Source of the DNA: JALZKA01 sp963786495
GTDB taxonomy: Bacteria > Actinomycetota > Thermoleophilia > Solirubrobacterales > 70-9
DNA: 64,000 nt
Reading direction: 5' to 3'
Assembly (NCBI GenBank): GCA_963786495.1
Contig: CAWAZL010000004.1
Location: forward strand, 265,884-329,883
The first letter of the stretch is position 1, and each line of letters begins with the position of its first letter. Shown here one piece after another: positions 44,246 through 52,838 of the stretch. The notes under the pieces are model-generated. The model saw only the letters and a list, made by a program, of their open reading frames with translations, had not been told where the DNA came from and ran no database searches. The translations under genes were made by a program, and so were the position numbers.

Positions 44246-44629
44246 CAAGCCGCTTTTACGTGGTCCCATGAGGCCGACTCGGCCCGCGTGGTCCAGCCGG
44301 AGGCCGACCACGTCGATCCTCATGCCGCGGACCGGCGGCAGCTTGGTGCGGTTGGCCCGCATCCATGCGACCGCGAGCGATCGGAGCTTCCGTTGCTTCT
44401 GCGGGCCGACCATCTCGAGCATCGAGACCGGGCCTGAGCGCGCGCATGCGCGGCCCGTCTTCACTTCGACGACCACGAGCGTGCCGCCGTCGATCGCGAT
44501 CACGTCCATCTCGCCGCGCACGCCCTTCACCCGGGCGTTCCGGGCCACGATCCGCCAGCCGCGCCGCTCGAGCTCCCGGGCGACGATTCGCTCGCCCTCT
44601 CGGCCCAGGATCTGCCGCGCTTCGGTCAT
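44242..44629 (-). CDS. yraN: UPF0102 (YraN) endonuclease-like protein, frameshifted here
   Basis: About 128 residues. GREGERIVARELERRGWRIVARNARV, then GEMDVIAIDGGTLVVVEVKTGRA, the PD-(D/E)xK nuclease-like core of UPF0102, and KQRKLRSLAVAWMRAN. The proper end, SWDHVKAAC, appears only after removing one extra base near 44278; otherwise the frame runs on antisense to rnhB. Unusually it is on the minus strand between rnhB and comM, which are both plus. Confidence 0.85.
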
Positions 44630-44735
44630 GACCGGACCGTAGGTCGCGTTGGCGCGCGGGTGGGGCGCCAATTGGAGCGATTTGGCCACATTTCATGCGC
44701 CACACGCGCGTTCGCCCCACTTAGCGTCGCCGGTA

Positions 44736-46262
44736 GTGATCGCGCGCGTCCACACCTTCACCCTCCTCGGCGTCGAAGCGTTCGACGTGAGCGTCGAGGT
44801 CGACGTGGCGAAGCTGGGTCTGCCGTCGTTCTCGATCGTCGGCCTGCCTGACCCCGCTGTCCGCGAGTCGCGCGAGCGCGTCCGTGCCGCGATCAAGAAC
44901 TCAGGCTTTGAATTCCCGGAGACGCGCATAATCGCCAGCCTTGCGCCGTCTGACCTCCGCAAGGCGGGGCCGGGCTTCGACCTTGCGATCGCAGCCGGGA
45001 TCCTCGCTGCGACCGGCCAGCTGCTAGCCGACGCTCTCGGCGTCTGCGCGATGGCCGCCGAGCTTGCGCTGGATGGCTCGGTCCGCGCCGTTCCGGGCGC
45101 GATCGCGATGGCCGAGCGCGCTGGTGAGCTGGGGCTCCAAAAGATCGTGGTTGCCAGCTCCAGCGCTGCCGAGGCCGCCATGCCCGCCGCTCTGGGCGCC
45201 CACCCATGCCGGGTCGTGCCGATCGAGTCCCTCCGGGACCTCGCACGCATCGGCGAGACGGACGAGCCGTCGTATTCGCCTGCCGATCTCGCGTCTGATG
45301 CAGGGCCGCCGCTCGGCGTCGACCTGGAGGAGCTTCGCGGCCAGCCCGTGCTTCGCAGCGCGCTGGAGGCGGTCGCCGCGGGTGGGCACGGGATGCTGAT
45401 CCTCGGGCCGCCCGGCGCAGGCAAGAGCCTGGCCGCGCGCCGCCTGCCGACGATCATGCCGCCGCTCGACGACCCCGAAGCGATGGAGGTCCTTCGTATT
45501 GCCAGCGCCTGCGGGCAGAACGGCTGGCGCGGGAACGGGCGCGGTCCTCGGCGCGCCGCAAGGCCGTTTCGCGCGCCACATCACACGATCTCCCCGGCCG
45601 GGCTCGTCGGAGGCGGCACGCCGCCTCGCGCGGGCGAGGTGACCCTCGCGCATTGCGGCGTCCTCTTCCTGGACGAGCTCGGCGAGTTCTCGCGCGACTC
45701 GCTGGAGGCGCTCCGCCAGCCGCTCGAGGACGGCGAGGTGACGATCTCTCGCGTTCGCCACTCGGTGCGCCTGCCAAGCCGCTTCGTCCTGATCGCGGCG
45801 TCGAACCCGTGCCCGTGCGGCCACGGCGAGGACTCGCCCAAGTGCAAGTGCCGGCCGGCGCAGGCGCAGCGCTACCGCAACCGCATCTCGGGGGCGCTCG
45901 CGGACCGCATCGACATCTCGCTCTCGATCGAGCAACCCTCAGCCGAAGCGCTGTCCGGCGAGCCGGGCGAGTCGTCGGCCGTCGTCAGGGAGCGCGTGGC
46001 CGTCGCGCGGCAGGCGGCGATCGACAGGCAGGGCTGCGCGAACGGCGAGTTGGGCCCCAGGGCGCTTCGCGAGCATGTACCGCTCTCGAAGGAGGCGGAT
46101 GAGGCGCTTAAGTGCGGGCACCGGACGCTCGCCCTTTCGGGACGAGGCCACGACAGGGTGCGCCGGGTCGCGCGCACCCTTGCCGACCTCGCCGGGCGCC
46201 CTGAAGTCTCCGCCGAGGACATCCACGGAGCGCTCTCGTTCAGGCGAAGGAACACAGAATGA
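44736..46262 (+). CDS. comM: YifB/ComM-family Mg-chelatase-like ATPase
   Basis: 508 residues. MIARVHTFTLLGVEAFDVSVEV and FSIVGLPDPAVRESRERVRAA open the Lon-like N domain; AAA+ core with LILGPPGAGKSLAARRLPT and CGVLFLDELGEFSRDSLEALRQPLEDG; a cysteine pair region CPCGHGEDSPKCKC. ComM is a branch-migration helicase in natural transformation. GTG start. Adjacent dprA supports a role in DNA uptake or recombination. Confidence 0.93.
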   Translation: MIARVHTFTLLGVEAFDVSVEVDVAKLGLPSFSIVGLPDPAVRESRERVRAAIKNSGFEFPETRIIASLAPSDLRKAGPGFDLAIAAGILAATGQLLADALGVCAMAAELALDGSVRAVPGAIAMAERAGELGLQKIVVASSSAAEAAMPAALGAHPCRVVPIESLRDLARIGETDEPSYSPADLASDAGPPLGVDLEELRGQPVLRSALEAVAAGGHGMLILGPPGAGKSLAARRLPTIMPPLDDPEAMEVLRIASACGQNGWRGNGRGPRRAARPFRAPHHTISPAGLVGGGTPPRAGEVTLAHCGVLFLDELGEFSRDSLEALRQPLEDGEVTISRVRHSVRLPSRFVLIAASNPCPCGHGEDSPKCKCRPAQAQRYRNRISGALADRIDISLSIEQPSAEALSGEPGESSAVVRERVAVARQAAIDRQGCANGELGPRALREHVPLSKEADEALKCGHRTLALSGRGHDRVRRVARTLADLAGRPEVSAEDIHGALSFRRRNTE

Positions 46263-47191
46263 GCAGTCCGGCTGCCACAGGCGGTTGGCGTATCCGGCGT
46301 GGAGAGGAGGGCTGGCCCGAAAGTCTGGCTGAGCTTCCCGCGGTGGACGAGGCCGAGCCTGAGGTGCTGTACGGCCTGGGTGCGCGTGAGCTACTCACGG
46401 CGGCAGACCCGGACCGCACCGTCACGATCGTCGGCTCCAGGCGCTCGGGCGCTTACGGGCGCGAAGTGGCGCGCGAGCTTGGCTTCGGCGCTGCCTCCGC
46501 CGGCCTTCTGGTCGTCAGCGGCATGGCGCTCGGGTGCGACTCGGCTGCGCACGAGGGAGCGCTCGACGCCAAGGGCACGACGCTCGCCGTCCTGGGTGGT
46601 CCGGCCGACACGCCGTACCCACGCTCGAAAGAGCCGCTCTACCGCCGGATCCTCGCCTCGGGTGGCGCCGTGATCTCAGAGCAGCCGTCCGGCGTGGAGA
46701 CATATCCCGCAATGTTCCCCGCCCGCAACAGGATCATGGCCGCGCTGGCCGGCTTCGTAGTGATCGTGGAGGGCGCCCACCGATCCGGCACGCAACACAC
46801 CGTCAAGCAAGCCGCCCGGCTGGGCCGGGAGGTCTTGGCCGTGCCCGGCCCCGTCAACTCGTCGCTTTCCGAGCTTCCGAATGAGCTTCTCTCAGAGGGC
46901 GCGCCGGTTGTCCGCGATGCGCAGGACCTGCTGGACCATGTGCTGGGCCCGGGTCAGACGCAGGTGCGCGGGGTGGGGCCGGAGTTGGACCCTGAGCTGG
47001 CCGAGGCGCTCCTCGCGGTCGAATCGGGCGCAGGGACCTGCGACGCGGTTGCGATCCAGCTCGGCCTCGACGGCAACGACGCGGCGGTGGCCTTGGCCCG
47101 GCTGGAGCTCATGGGCTACGTCGGCGGCGACGCCGTCGGGCGCTACTCGCGAACGCAGCTCAGCCCGCCGTTGAACAATCGAGGGCTATGA
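46259..47191 (+). CDS. dprA: DNA-processing protein DprA
   Basis: 310 residues. Rossmann core: VTIVGSRRSGAYGREVARELG, VVSGMALGCDSAAHEGALDAKGTTLAVLGG, YPAMFPARNRIMAALAGFVVIVEGAHRSGT in pieces. A C-terminal winged-helix-like DprA domain is present (VESGAGTCDAVAIQLGLDGNDAAVALARLELMG). Loads RecA on incoming single strands. ATG overlaps the comM stop (ATGA). Confidence 0.95.
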   Translation: MSSPAATGGWRIRRGEEGWPESLAELPAVDEAEPEVLYGLGARELLTAADPDRTVTIVGSRRSGAYGREVARELGFGAASAGLLVVSGMALGCDSAAHEGALDAKGTTLAVLGGPADTPYPRSKEPLYRRILASGGAVISEQPSGVETYPAMFPARNRIMAALAGFVVIVEGAHRSGTQHTVKQAARLGREVLAVPGPVNSSLSELPNELLSEGAPVVRDAQDLLDHVLGPGQTQVRGVGPELDPELAEALLAVESGAGTCDAVAIQLGLDGNDAAVALARLELMGYVGGDAVGRYSRTQLSPPLNNRGL

Positions 47192-47258
47192 ACCCTACGA
47201 AGGTTTCGGCTGTCCCACGGGTTTGGGTAGTTGGCGCTGGGGTATCTCGGCGCCATCA

Positions 47259-47280
47259 CGCGAGCGCATGGGGGCTCGCG
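47259..47280 (+). promoter_or_regulatory. Hairpin in the leader of the secreted duplicated-domain protein
   Basis: CGCGAGC and GCTCGCG, a 7-bp stem with an 8-base loop (GCATGGGG), ending 19 bases before the ATG at 47300. Role unknown. Confidence 0.35.
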
Positions 47281-47299
47281 ACAACGAAACGAGGGTTGT

Positions 47300-48109
47300 A
47301 TGAAGACAAGACTGACCCGGCTGCTGGCAAGTGCAGCAGTCTTTGGCGGAATCCTCGCTGTGGGCGGAATCACCGCAAGCGCGAGTGAAGTCGCCGAACA
47401 CAGGGGCGGCGGCGAGGCCGTGGACATGAAGATGCAGATTGCTGTAGACCGCTTTGCGGCCAAAGAAGGCAAGGTTTATGCGACCGGTCCGGTGACCCTG
47501 AATACCGAGCAGAGCGATGGGACGGAGGAGACGACAACTCAATACACCTCTTTCCGGGTGCAGCGCGGCGCGGGTTCCGGCGGAGACGATGGCAAGACAT
47601 GCAAGATCTTGCGACTGCATCTGGCATCGTCGTTCGTGGCGCTGCTCGGACTCGAAGTAAAGACGAGTGACATCAACGTAGAAATCACCGGACACTCCAG
47701 ACGTGCGCTCGGAAAGCTCTTCTGCAAGCTCTCCGAGGGCATCAAGCTCGACCGCGCTCAGTTGACGCGGAAGACGGTCAGAAGCCTGAACCGGCGTCTC
47801 GATGGGGACCAGCTCAACCTCGTCCGGTTCAACACGCGGCTACACCCGCAAGAGCTCACCCCTGAGGAAGCGCAGGCCGCGGCTCGAGCTCCGGGCGACG
47901 GAGGCCCCCGCTGTCAGATCCTCGATCTCGACCTCGGCCCTCTCGAGCTGGACCTGCTCGGCCTCGCTGTAGATCTCTACGGCGCGGATCGCGAGAGCCC
48001 GGTTCACATCGACGCGGACGCTGACCCGAACGGGGGCGTGCTCGGTGAAGCTCTGTGTGAGATCTCGGGCGGTCCATCCGAAGAACCACCAGCCGAGCCG
48101 TCGCCCTAG
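47300..48109 (+). CDS. Secreted protein with an internal domain duplication
   Basis: 269 residues. Signal peptide (MKTRLTRLLASAAVFGGILAVGG, cleavage near ASASE). Two related modules follow. The first is CKILRLHLASSFVALLGLEVKT ... GKLFCKLSEG (about residues 99-150); the second is CQILDLDLGPLELDLLGLAVDL ... GEALCEISGG (about 210-262). Each has the frame C-x-IL-x-L-x-L-(x)n-LLGL-x-V and a later L-x-C-x-[LI]-S, suggesting a disulphide per module. I recognise the module style from uncharacterised secreted proteins; function unknown. Ends in a Pro/Glu tail, and a strong terminator follows. Confidence 0.7.
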   Translation: MKTRLTRLLASAAVFGGILAVGGITASASEVAEHRGGGEAVDMKMQIAVDRFAAKEGKVYATGPVTLNTEQSDGTEETTTQYTSFRVQRGAGSGGDDGKTCKILRLHLASSFVALLGLEVKTSDINVEITGHSRRALGKLFCKLSEGIKLDRAQLTRKTVRSLNRRLDGDQLNLVRFNTRLHPQELTPEEAQAAARAPGDGGPRCQILDLDLGPLELDLLGLAVDLYGADRESPVHIDADADPNGGVLGEALCEISGGPSEEPPAEPSP

Positions 48110-48138
48110 CCACAAGAGCAAGAAGAGGATCCCATGGT

Positions 48139-48166
48139 GTAACGGCGCCCTTCGGGGCGCCGTTAC
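48139..48166 (+). terminator. Strong hairpin terminator with TTCG tetraloop
   Basis: GTAACGGCGCCC-TTCG-GGGCGCCGTTAC: a perfect 12-bp stem closed by an exceptionally stable UUCG loop, 30 bases after the secreted-protein stop and 12 bases before thiD. No T tract follows, so it may act with Rho or by stabilising the mRNA end. Confidence 0.75.
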
Positions 48167-48177
48167 CCTGACGCGCG

Positions 48178-49017
48178 ATGGTGTCCGAGCCCCGCGTACC
48201 GACCGTGATCTCGATCGCCGGCTCGGACTCGGGCGGTGGCGCCGGCATCCAAGCGGACCTGAAGGCGTTCGCGCGCTGCGGAGTGCATGGGACGACCGCG
48301 ATCACCGCGCTGACTGCCCAAAACACCGTAGGCGTCGAGGCGGTCGTGCCCACGCCGCCTGAGATGATCGTCGCGCAGGTCCGCGCCGTCGCCGCGGACA
48401 TCGGCATCGACGCGGTGAAGATCGGCATGCTCGGCGATGAGGCGACGATCGACGCCGTGATCGAGTCGCTCGGGGTAATTGAAAAACACCGCCGGGGGGT
48501 GCCGGTGGTGCTGGACCCGGTGATGGTCGCCGAGAGCGGCGCGGCGCTCCTCGACCCGGACGCGAAGGCCGCGTTGATCGAGCGCCTGCTTCCGCTGGTG
48601 ACCGTCGTGACTCCCAATCTGCCCGAGGCGCGAGAGCTTGCCGGCCGGCGCCAAGGCGGATCCCAGCGCGAGCTCGGCGAGACGATCTTGGGCCTTGGAC
48701 CGGATGCCGTCATCGTCACCGGGGGCCACACCGAGAAGGGCGCCGACGTCCTGGTCGACGAGAACGGCTATCTCGAGATCGACGGCCCGCGCTTTGAGGA
48801 CGGTGCCGCGCACGGCTCGGGGTGCACCCACTCCTCAGCGGTCGCCGCGCTTCTCGCCCGCGGGATGGAACTCGACGAAGCCGCGCGCTGGGCGAGGGAG
48901 ATCGCTGCCGAGGCAGTGGGCCATGGCCTGCGCGAGATAGGCGACGGTCCGGGCCCAGTGGACGTCCTGCGCATCAGGCGTCGCGAGATCGACCCGCCGC
49001 GCCTCGAGGACGTTTGA
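48178..49017 (+). CDS. thiD: Hydroxymethylpyrimidine/phosphomethylpyrimidine kinase
   Basis: Thiamine pyrimidine salvage and synthesis. 279 residues. SIAGSDSGGGAGIQADLKAF at the N terminus, GVHGTTAITALTAQNT, VKIGMLGD, DPVMVAESG, TPNLPEA, and the C-terminal anion hole GAAHGSGCTHSSAVAALLA. Intact. The TGA stop is formed by the last base before, and first bases of, a REP palindrome, so the repeat sets the C terminus (LEDV). Confidence 0.93.
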   Translation: MVSEPRVPTVISIAGSDSGGGAGIQADLKAFARCGVHGTTAITALTAQNTVGVEAVVPTPPEMIVAQVRAVAADIGIDAVKIGMLGDEATIDAVIESLGVIEKHRRGVPVVLDPVMVAESGAALLDPDAKAALIERLLPLVTVVTPNLPEARELAGRRQGGSQRELGETILGLGPDAVIVTGGHTEKGADVLVDENGYLEIDGPRFEDGAAHGSGCTHSSAVAALLARGMELDEAARWAREIAAEAVGHGLREIGDGPGPVDVLRIRRREIDPPRLEDV

Positions 49018-49034
49018 GGGGTCAGACCCCTCAC
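49016..49034 (+). repeat. REP palindrome overlapping the thiD stop
   Basis: GAGGGGTCAGACCCCTCAC. The palindrome is 49016-49032 and its GA supplies the last two bases of the thiD TGA. Followed by GCTTTGCTCACA, the shared 3' extension. It ends 42 bases before ilvD. Confidence 0.88.
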
Positions 49035-49076
49035 GCTTTGCTCACAAAACGACGGCCCGCCTAGACTCTCGCGGCG

Positions 49077-50774
49077 ATGAGCGAGACCAACGGCAAGACA
49101 GCCACCAGCCTCCCGCGCCCCCGTTCCGCTGCCGTGTTCGATGGCCCGGATCGCGCCGCTGCGCGTGCCTACATGAAGGGCATCGGGTTCGACGACGAGG
49201 CGCTCAACCGGCCCACGATCGGCATCGCCAACACCTGGATCGAGGCGATGCCCTGCAACTTCCACCTGCGCGGGCTCGCCGAGCACATCAAGGCTGGCGT
49301 GCGCGCGGCCGGCGGGACGCCGATGGAGTTCAACACGATCGCGATCTCCGACGGGATCACGATGGGCACCGCCGGTATGAAGAGCTCGCTGGTCAGCCGC
49401 GAGGTGATCGCCGATTCGATCGAGCTGACCGCGCGCGGCTATCAGTTCGACGCGATCGTCGCCCTTTCTGCCTGCGACAAGACGATCCCCGGGTGCGTGA
49501 TGGCGCTCGCGCGCCTCGATATCCCGTCGGTGATGCTCTACGGCGGCTCGATCGCTCCCGGCCGCTACAAGGGCCGCGACGTGACCATCCTCGACGTCTT
49601 CGAGGCGATCGGCGCGCACAACGCCGGCACGATGACCGAGGAGGAGCTGACCGAGCTCGAGGATGTGGCCAGTCCCGGCGCCGGCGCCTGCGGCGCCCAG
49701 TTCACCGCCAACACGATGGCCTGCGCGTTCGAGGCACTCGGAATCTCACCGGGCGGCTCGGCCATGGTCCCGGCCGAGGAGGACTCGAAGACGACCGTCG
49801 CCGAGAAGATCGGCGAGCTCGTCATGGAGGTCCTGGCCGCGGATCTCAAGCCGAGCCAGATCATCACGAAGGAGTCGCTCGAGAACGCGATCGCTTGCGT
49901 GTGCGCGTCCGGCGGTTCCACCAACGCAGTGCTCCACCTCCTCGCCGTCGCACGCGAGGCCGGTGTCGCGCTCGAGATCGACGACTTCGAGCGGATCTCC
50001 CGCCAGACGCCGCTTTTCGCCGACTTGAAGCCCGGCGGCCGCTACGTCGCCACGGACCTCTTCGCGGCAGGCGGAGTACCGCTCATCCTCAGCCGCCTAT
50101 CCGAGGCCGGCCTCCTTCATCGCGATCAGATGACGGTGAGCGGCAGGACGGTGGGGGAGGAGGCCGACGCGGCCTCCGAGACGCCGGGTCAAGACGTCGT
50201 CCTTCCTGTCGGGAGTCCGCTGAAGGCCCAGGGCGGCCTGGCCATCCTGCGCGGCAACCTCGCTCCTGAGGGCGCCGTGGTCAAGGTCGCCGGGACCGAG
50301 CGCATGGGGCAGACCGGCCCCGCGCGCGTCTTCGAGTGCGAGGAGGACGCGTTCCAGGCGGTGAAGAAAGACCAGATCAACGCCGGCGATGTCGTCGTCA
50401 TCCGCAACGAGGGGCCGACCGGCGGCCCCGGCATGCGCGAGATGCTGGCAGTGACGGCTGCGATCGTCGGTGCCGGCCACGGCAACGACGTCGCGATGAT
50501 CACCGACGGCCGCTTCTCCGGCGCAACGCGCGGCCTCATGATCGGCCACGTCGCCCCCGAGGCCGTCAAGGGCGGCCCGATCGCCGCGATCCAGGAGGGC
50601 GACGAGATCACCATCGATGTCGAAGCCCGCACGATTGACGTGGCCCTTTCCGATGAAGAGATCGCCGAGCGGGTCGGCGCCTATGAGGCACCCGAGCCTG
50701 CGTTTCCCTCGGGGGTCATGGCCAAGTACGCAAAGAGCGTCTCGAGCGCCTCGGTCGGCGCGATTACGAGCTGA
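49077..50774 (+). CDS. ilvD: Dihydroxy-acid dehydratase
   Basis: Branched-chain amino acid and pantothenate pathways; Fe-S enzyme. 565 residues, intact. SDGITMGTAGMKSSLVSREV, VALSACDKTIPGCVMAL (cluster cysteine region), GAGACGAQFTANTMA (second cysteine), and the C-terminal GPTGGPGMREM and TDGRFSGATRGLMIGHV. ATG start 42 bases after the REP. Confidence 0.97.
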   Translation: MSETNGKTATSLPRPRSAAVFDGPDRAAARAYMKGIGFDDEALNRPTIGIANTWIEAMPCNFHLRGLAEHIKAGVRAAGGTPMEFNTIAISDGITMGTAGMKSSLVSREVIADSIELTARGYQFDAIVALSACDKTIPGCVMALARLDIPSVMLYGGSIAPGRYKGRDVTILDVFEAIGAHNAGTMTEEELTELEDVASPGAGACGAQFTANTMACAFEALGISPGGSAMVPAEEDSKTTVAEKIGELVMEVLAADLKPSQIITKESLENAIACVCASGGSTNAVLHLLAVAREAGVALEIDDFERISRQTPLFADLKPGGRYVATDLFAAGGVPLILSRLSEAGLLHRDQMTVSGRTVGEEADAASETPGQDVVLPVGSPLKAQGGLAILRGNLAPEGAVVKVAGTERMGQTGPARVFECEEDAFQAVKKDQINAGDVVVIRNEGPTGGPGMREMLAVTAAIVGAGHGNDVAMITDGRFSGATRGLMIGHVAPEAVKGGPIAAIQEGDEITIDVEARTIDVALSDEEIAERVGAYEAPEPAFPSGVMAKYAKSVSSASVGAITS

Positions 50775-50776
50775 GC

Positions 50777-51664
50777 GTGGCCCGCGCCCGCACGCCACTC
50801 GCCGACTTCGCCGAGTCGAAGGAGCTGGTCCCCGCCGAGCGCAGGGCCGAGCTCATGTCGCCAATCGAGCCCGAACGCACGCTGAATGACTGGGGGCGTT
50901 CCGAGCGGGTCGAGGGCTTCATGGACGAGACCCTTTTCGAGTTCTTTTACCGCTACTGGTTCCGCTGCGAAGTCGAAGGCATCGAGAATGTCCCGTCCGA
51001 GGGCGGCGCCTTACTTGTCTCCAATCACGCCGGAGCATTGCCGCCCGACGCGGCGATGATCGCCAAGGCGATCAAGGAGGAGCACTCGAAGCCTCGACCC
51101 CTCTACCTCACCGTCGAGCACTTCTTCAAGGGCTACCCCGGCTTCTCGATGCTGGTGCCGAAGATCGGCGGCGTCGCTGCGCATCCTGCGAACGTGCACC
51201 GCCTGCTCCACGACGAGAAGCAGCTCGTGCTGGTCTTCCCTGAGGGCCGCAAGGGCACGGAGAAGCTCTACAAGGACCGCTACCGCCTCCGCCGCTTCGG
51301 CCGCGGCGGCTTCGTCGAGGCGGCGATGCGGGCGGAGGCAAAGCTGGTGCCGCTGTGCGTCGTGGGCGCCGAGGAGGCCATGCCCGCCTTTGCCCAGGTG
51401 CCGTTCCTTCAAAAGCTCACGGGGCTCATCTACTTCCCGATCACGCCGACCTTCCCGTGGCTCGGCCCGCTCGGGATGATGGGCTACCTGCCGGCCAAGT
51501 TCAAGATCCGCTTCCTCGAGCCCATCGACATGGCTGAGCTGGGCGGAAAAGACGCGGCGCAGGACAAGGCGCTCGTCCAGACGGTAGCCCAGGAAGTGCG
51601 TGCGCGCATTCAGGAGAACCTCCACGACATGCTCGGCAAGCGCAAGAGCGTGTGGTTCGGATGA
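50777..51664 (+). CDS. PlsC-like acyltransferase
   Basis: 295 residues. The active-site block is LLVSNHAGALPPDAAM, with six residues between His and Asp rather than the usual four, and the acceptor-binding block is VFPEGRKGTEKLY. An N-terminal helical extension of about 70 residues precedes it. GTG start 2 bases after ilvD; the stop overlaps the SDR gene (ATGA). The same acyltransferase/NAD-epimerase pair is, as I recall, adjacent in Mycobacterium (Rv0502/Rv0501), implying a joint lipid-related role. Confidence 0.83.
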   Translation: MARARTPLADFAESKELVPAERRAELMSPIEPERTLNDWGRSERVEGFMDETLFEFFYRYWFRCEVEGIENVPSEGGALLVSNHAGALPPDAAMIAKAIKEEHSKPRPLYLTVEHFFKGYPGFSMLVPKIGGVAAHPANVHRLLHDEKQLVLVFPEGRKGTEKLYKDRYRLRRFGRGGFVEAAMRAEAKLVPLCVVGAEEAMPAFAQVPFLQKLTGLIYFPITPTFPWLGPLGMMGYLPAKFKIRFLEPIDMAELGGKDAAQDKALVQTVAQEVRARIQENLHDMLGKRKSVWFG

Positions 51665-52770
51665 GCGAGATGAGCACACGCGGCGGAACGAGACGAGTCC
51701 TCCTCACCGGCCTCTCGACGTACTGGGGCGGCCGCCTTGCGCAGGCGCTCGAGGCGTTCGAGGACGTCGAAACGATCATCGGGGTCGACTCCGCTGAGCC
51801 GCGGATCGAACTCGAGCGAACGGAGTACGTGAAGGTCTCGAACCAGCACGGGCTGCTTTCGCGAATCGTCCGCGCCGCCCGCATCGACACCGTGATCGAC
51901 ACCAGGCTCACGGTGAACTCGGTCTCCGCCTCGCCTCGCGGCGCGCATGAGAACAATGTGATCGGGACCATGAACATCCTGACCGCGTGTTCGGGCCAGG
52001 ACTCCCCGGTGCGCCAGTTCATCTTCAAGAGCTCGGCCTACTACTACGGCTCCGAGCAGGATGACCCCGCCTTCTTCCACGAGGGGATGCTGCGCCCGCA
52101 TCCGCCGCGAACGCCGCTCGAGCGTGACATCGTCGAGGCGGAGACCGCCGTGGCGGAATTCGCCGAGAAGCGCGACATGGAGGTCACGATCCTTCGTTGC
52201 GCGAACGTCGTGGGCCCGGACGTCGATACCGCCTTCACGCGGATGTTCGACCTGCCCGCCGTCCCGATGGTTCTTGGCTTCGACCCCAGGATCCAGTTCG
52301 TGCACGAGGACGACGTGGTCCACGCCCTCGAGCACTGTGTCTTCCACGACACGCCGGGCGTATACAACGTCGCCGCCGATGGTGTTCTGTCACTCAGCGA
52401 GGCGGCATCGGTCCTCGGCAAGCGGACGGCGCCGGTCCTGCCCCCGTGGGGGACCGGGCTAGTGGCCGGTCCGCTCAGAAGCCTCGGCTTCAAGGTGCCG
52501 AGCGAGATGCTCAACCTGCTGCGCTTCGGGCGCGGCCTCGACAACCGCCGGTTCAAGGCAACCGGCTTCGAATACGGGCACACGTCCCGCGAGGCGGTTG
52601 CGAAGCTCGGCCAGCACCTGCGCCTCGATCCGGTCATGCGCGGGGTGGACGGTGGCTACACGTATGAGCGCGAAGTTGAAGAGTTCCTGCGCTGGAGCCC
52701 TCACGTCATGCGCGACCGCCCGGGCGACAAGACAGGCGTCGAAGCCGACTCAGATCTTTTGGGGATCTGA
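51661..52770 (+). CDS. Atypical NAD-dependent epimerase/extended SDR
   Basis: 369 residues. A Rossmann fold begins RRVLLTGLSTYWGGRLAQALE, a modified TGxxGxxG loop with W. Downstream FKSSAYYYGSEQ corresponds to the serine/VYG region and ILRCANVVGPDVDT to the RxxNVYGP region. The catalytic YxxxK is not found where expected; that stretch reads ERDIVEAETAV. Activity may therefore be lost or altered. Coupled to the acyltransferase by an ATGA overlap. Confidence 0.8.
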   Translation: MSEMSTRGGTRRVLLTGLSTYWGGRLAQALEAFEDVETIIGVDSAEPRIELERTEYVKVSNQHGLLSRIVRAARIDTVIDTRLTVNSVSASPRGAHENNVIGTMNILTACSGQDSPVRQFIFKSSAYYYGSEQDDPAFFHEGMLRPHPPRTPLERDIVEAETAVAEFAEKRDMEVTILRCANVVGPDVDTAFTRMFDLPAVPMVLGFDPRIQFVHEDDVVHALEHCVFHDTPGVYNVAADGVLSLSEAASVLGKRTAPVLPPWGTGLVAGPLRSLGFKVPSEMLNLLRFGRGLDNRRFKATGFEYGHTSREAVAKLGQHLRLDPVMRGVDGGYTYEREVEEFLRWSPHVMRDRPGDKTGVEADSDLLGI

Positions 52771-52838
52771 AAGGACGATTGCGACGTACATAGAAGGGGA
52801 GCCTTCACAAGGGCGTCATCCCTACCCTTTCTATTCAG

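Noticed and set aside
8226..44629. Programmed +1 frameshifting as a genome-wide recoding system
   Set aside because: The break sites share no slippery codon, stop codon or stimulatory structure, several genes need multiple shifts within 60 bases, and equally essential neighbours have none. Consensus error explains this better.
43874..44689. A 271-codon minus-strand gene containing YraN
   Set aside because: The extension is antisense to rnhB. With one extra base removed the protein ends normally at 44242.
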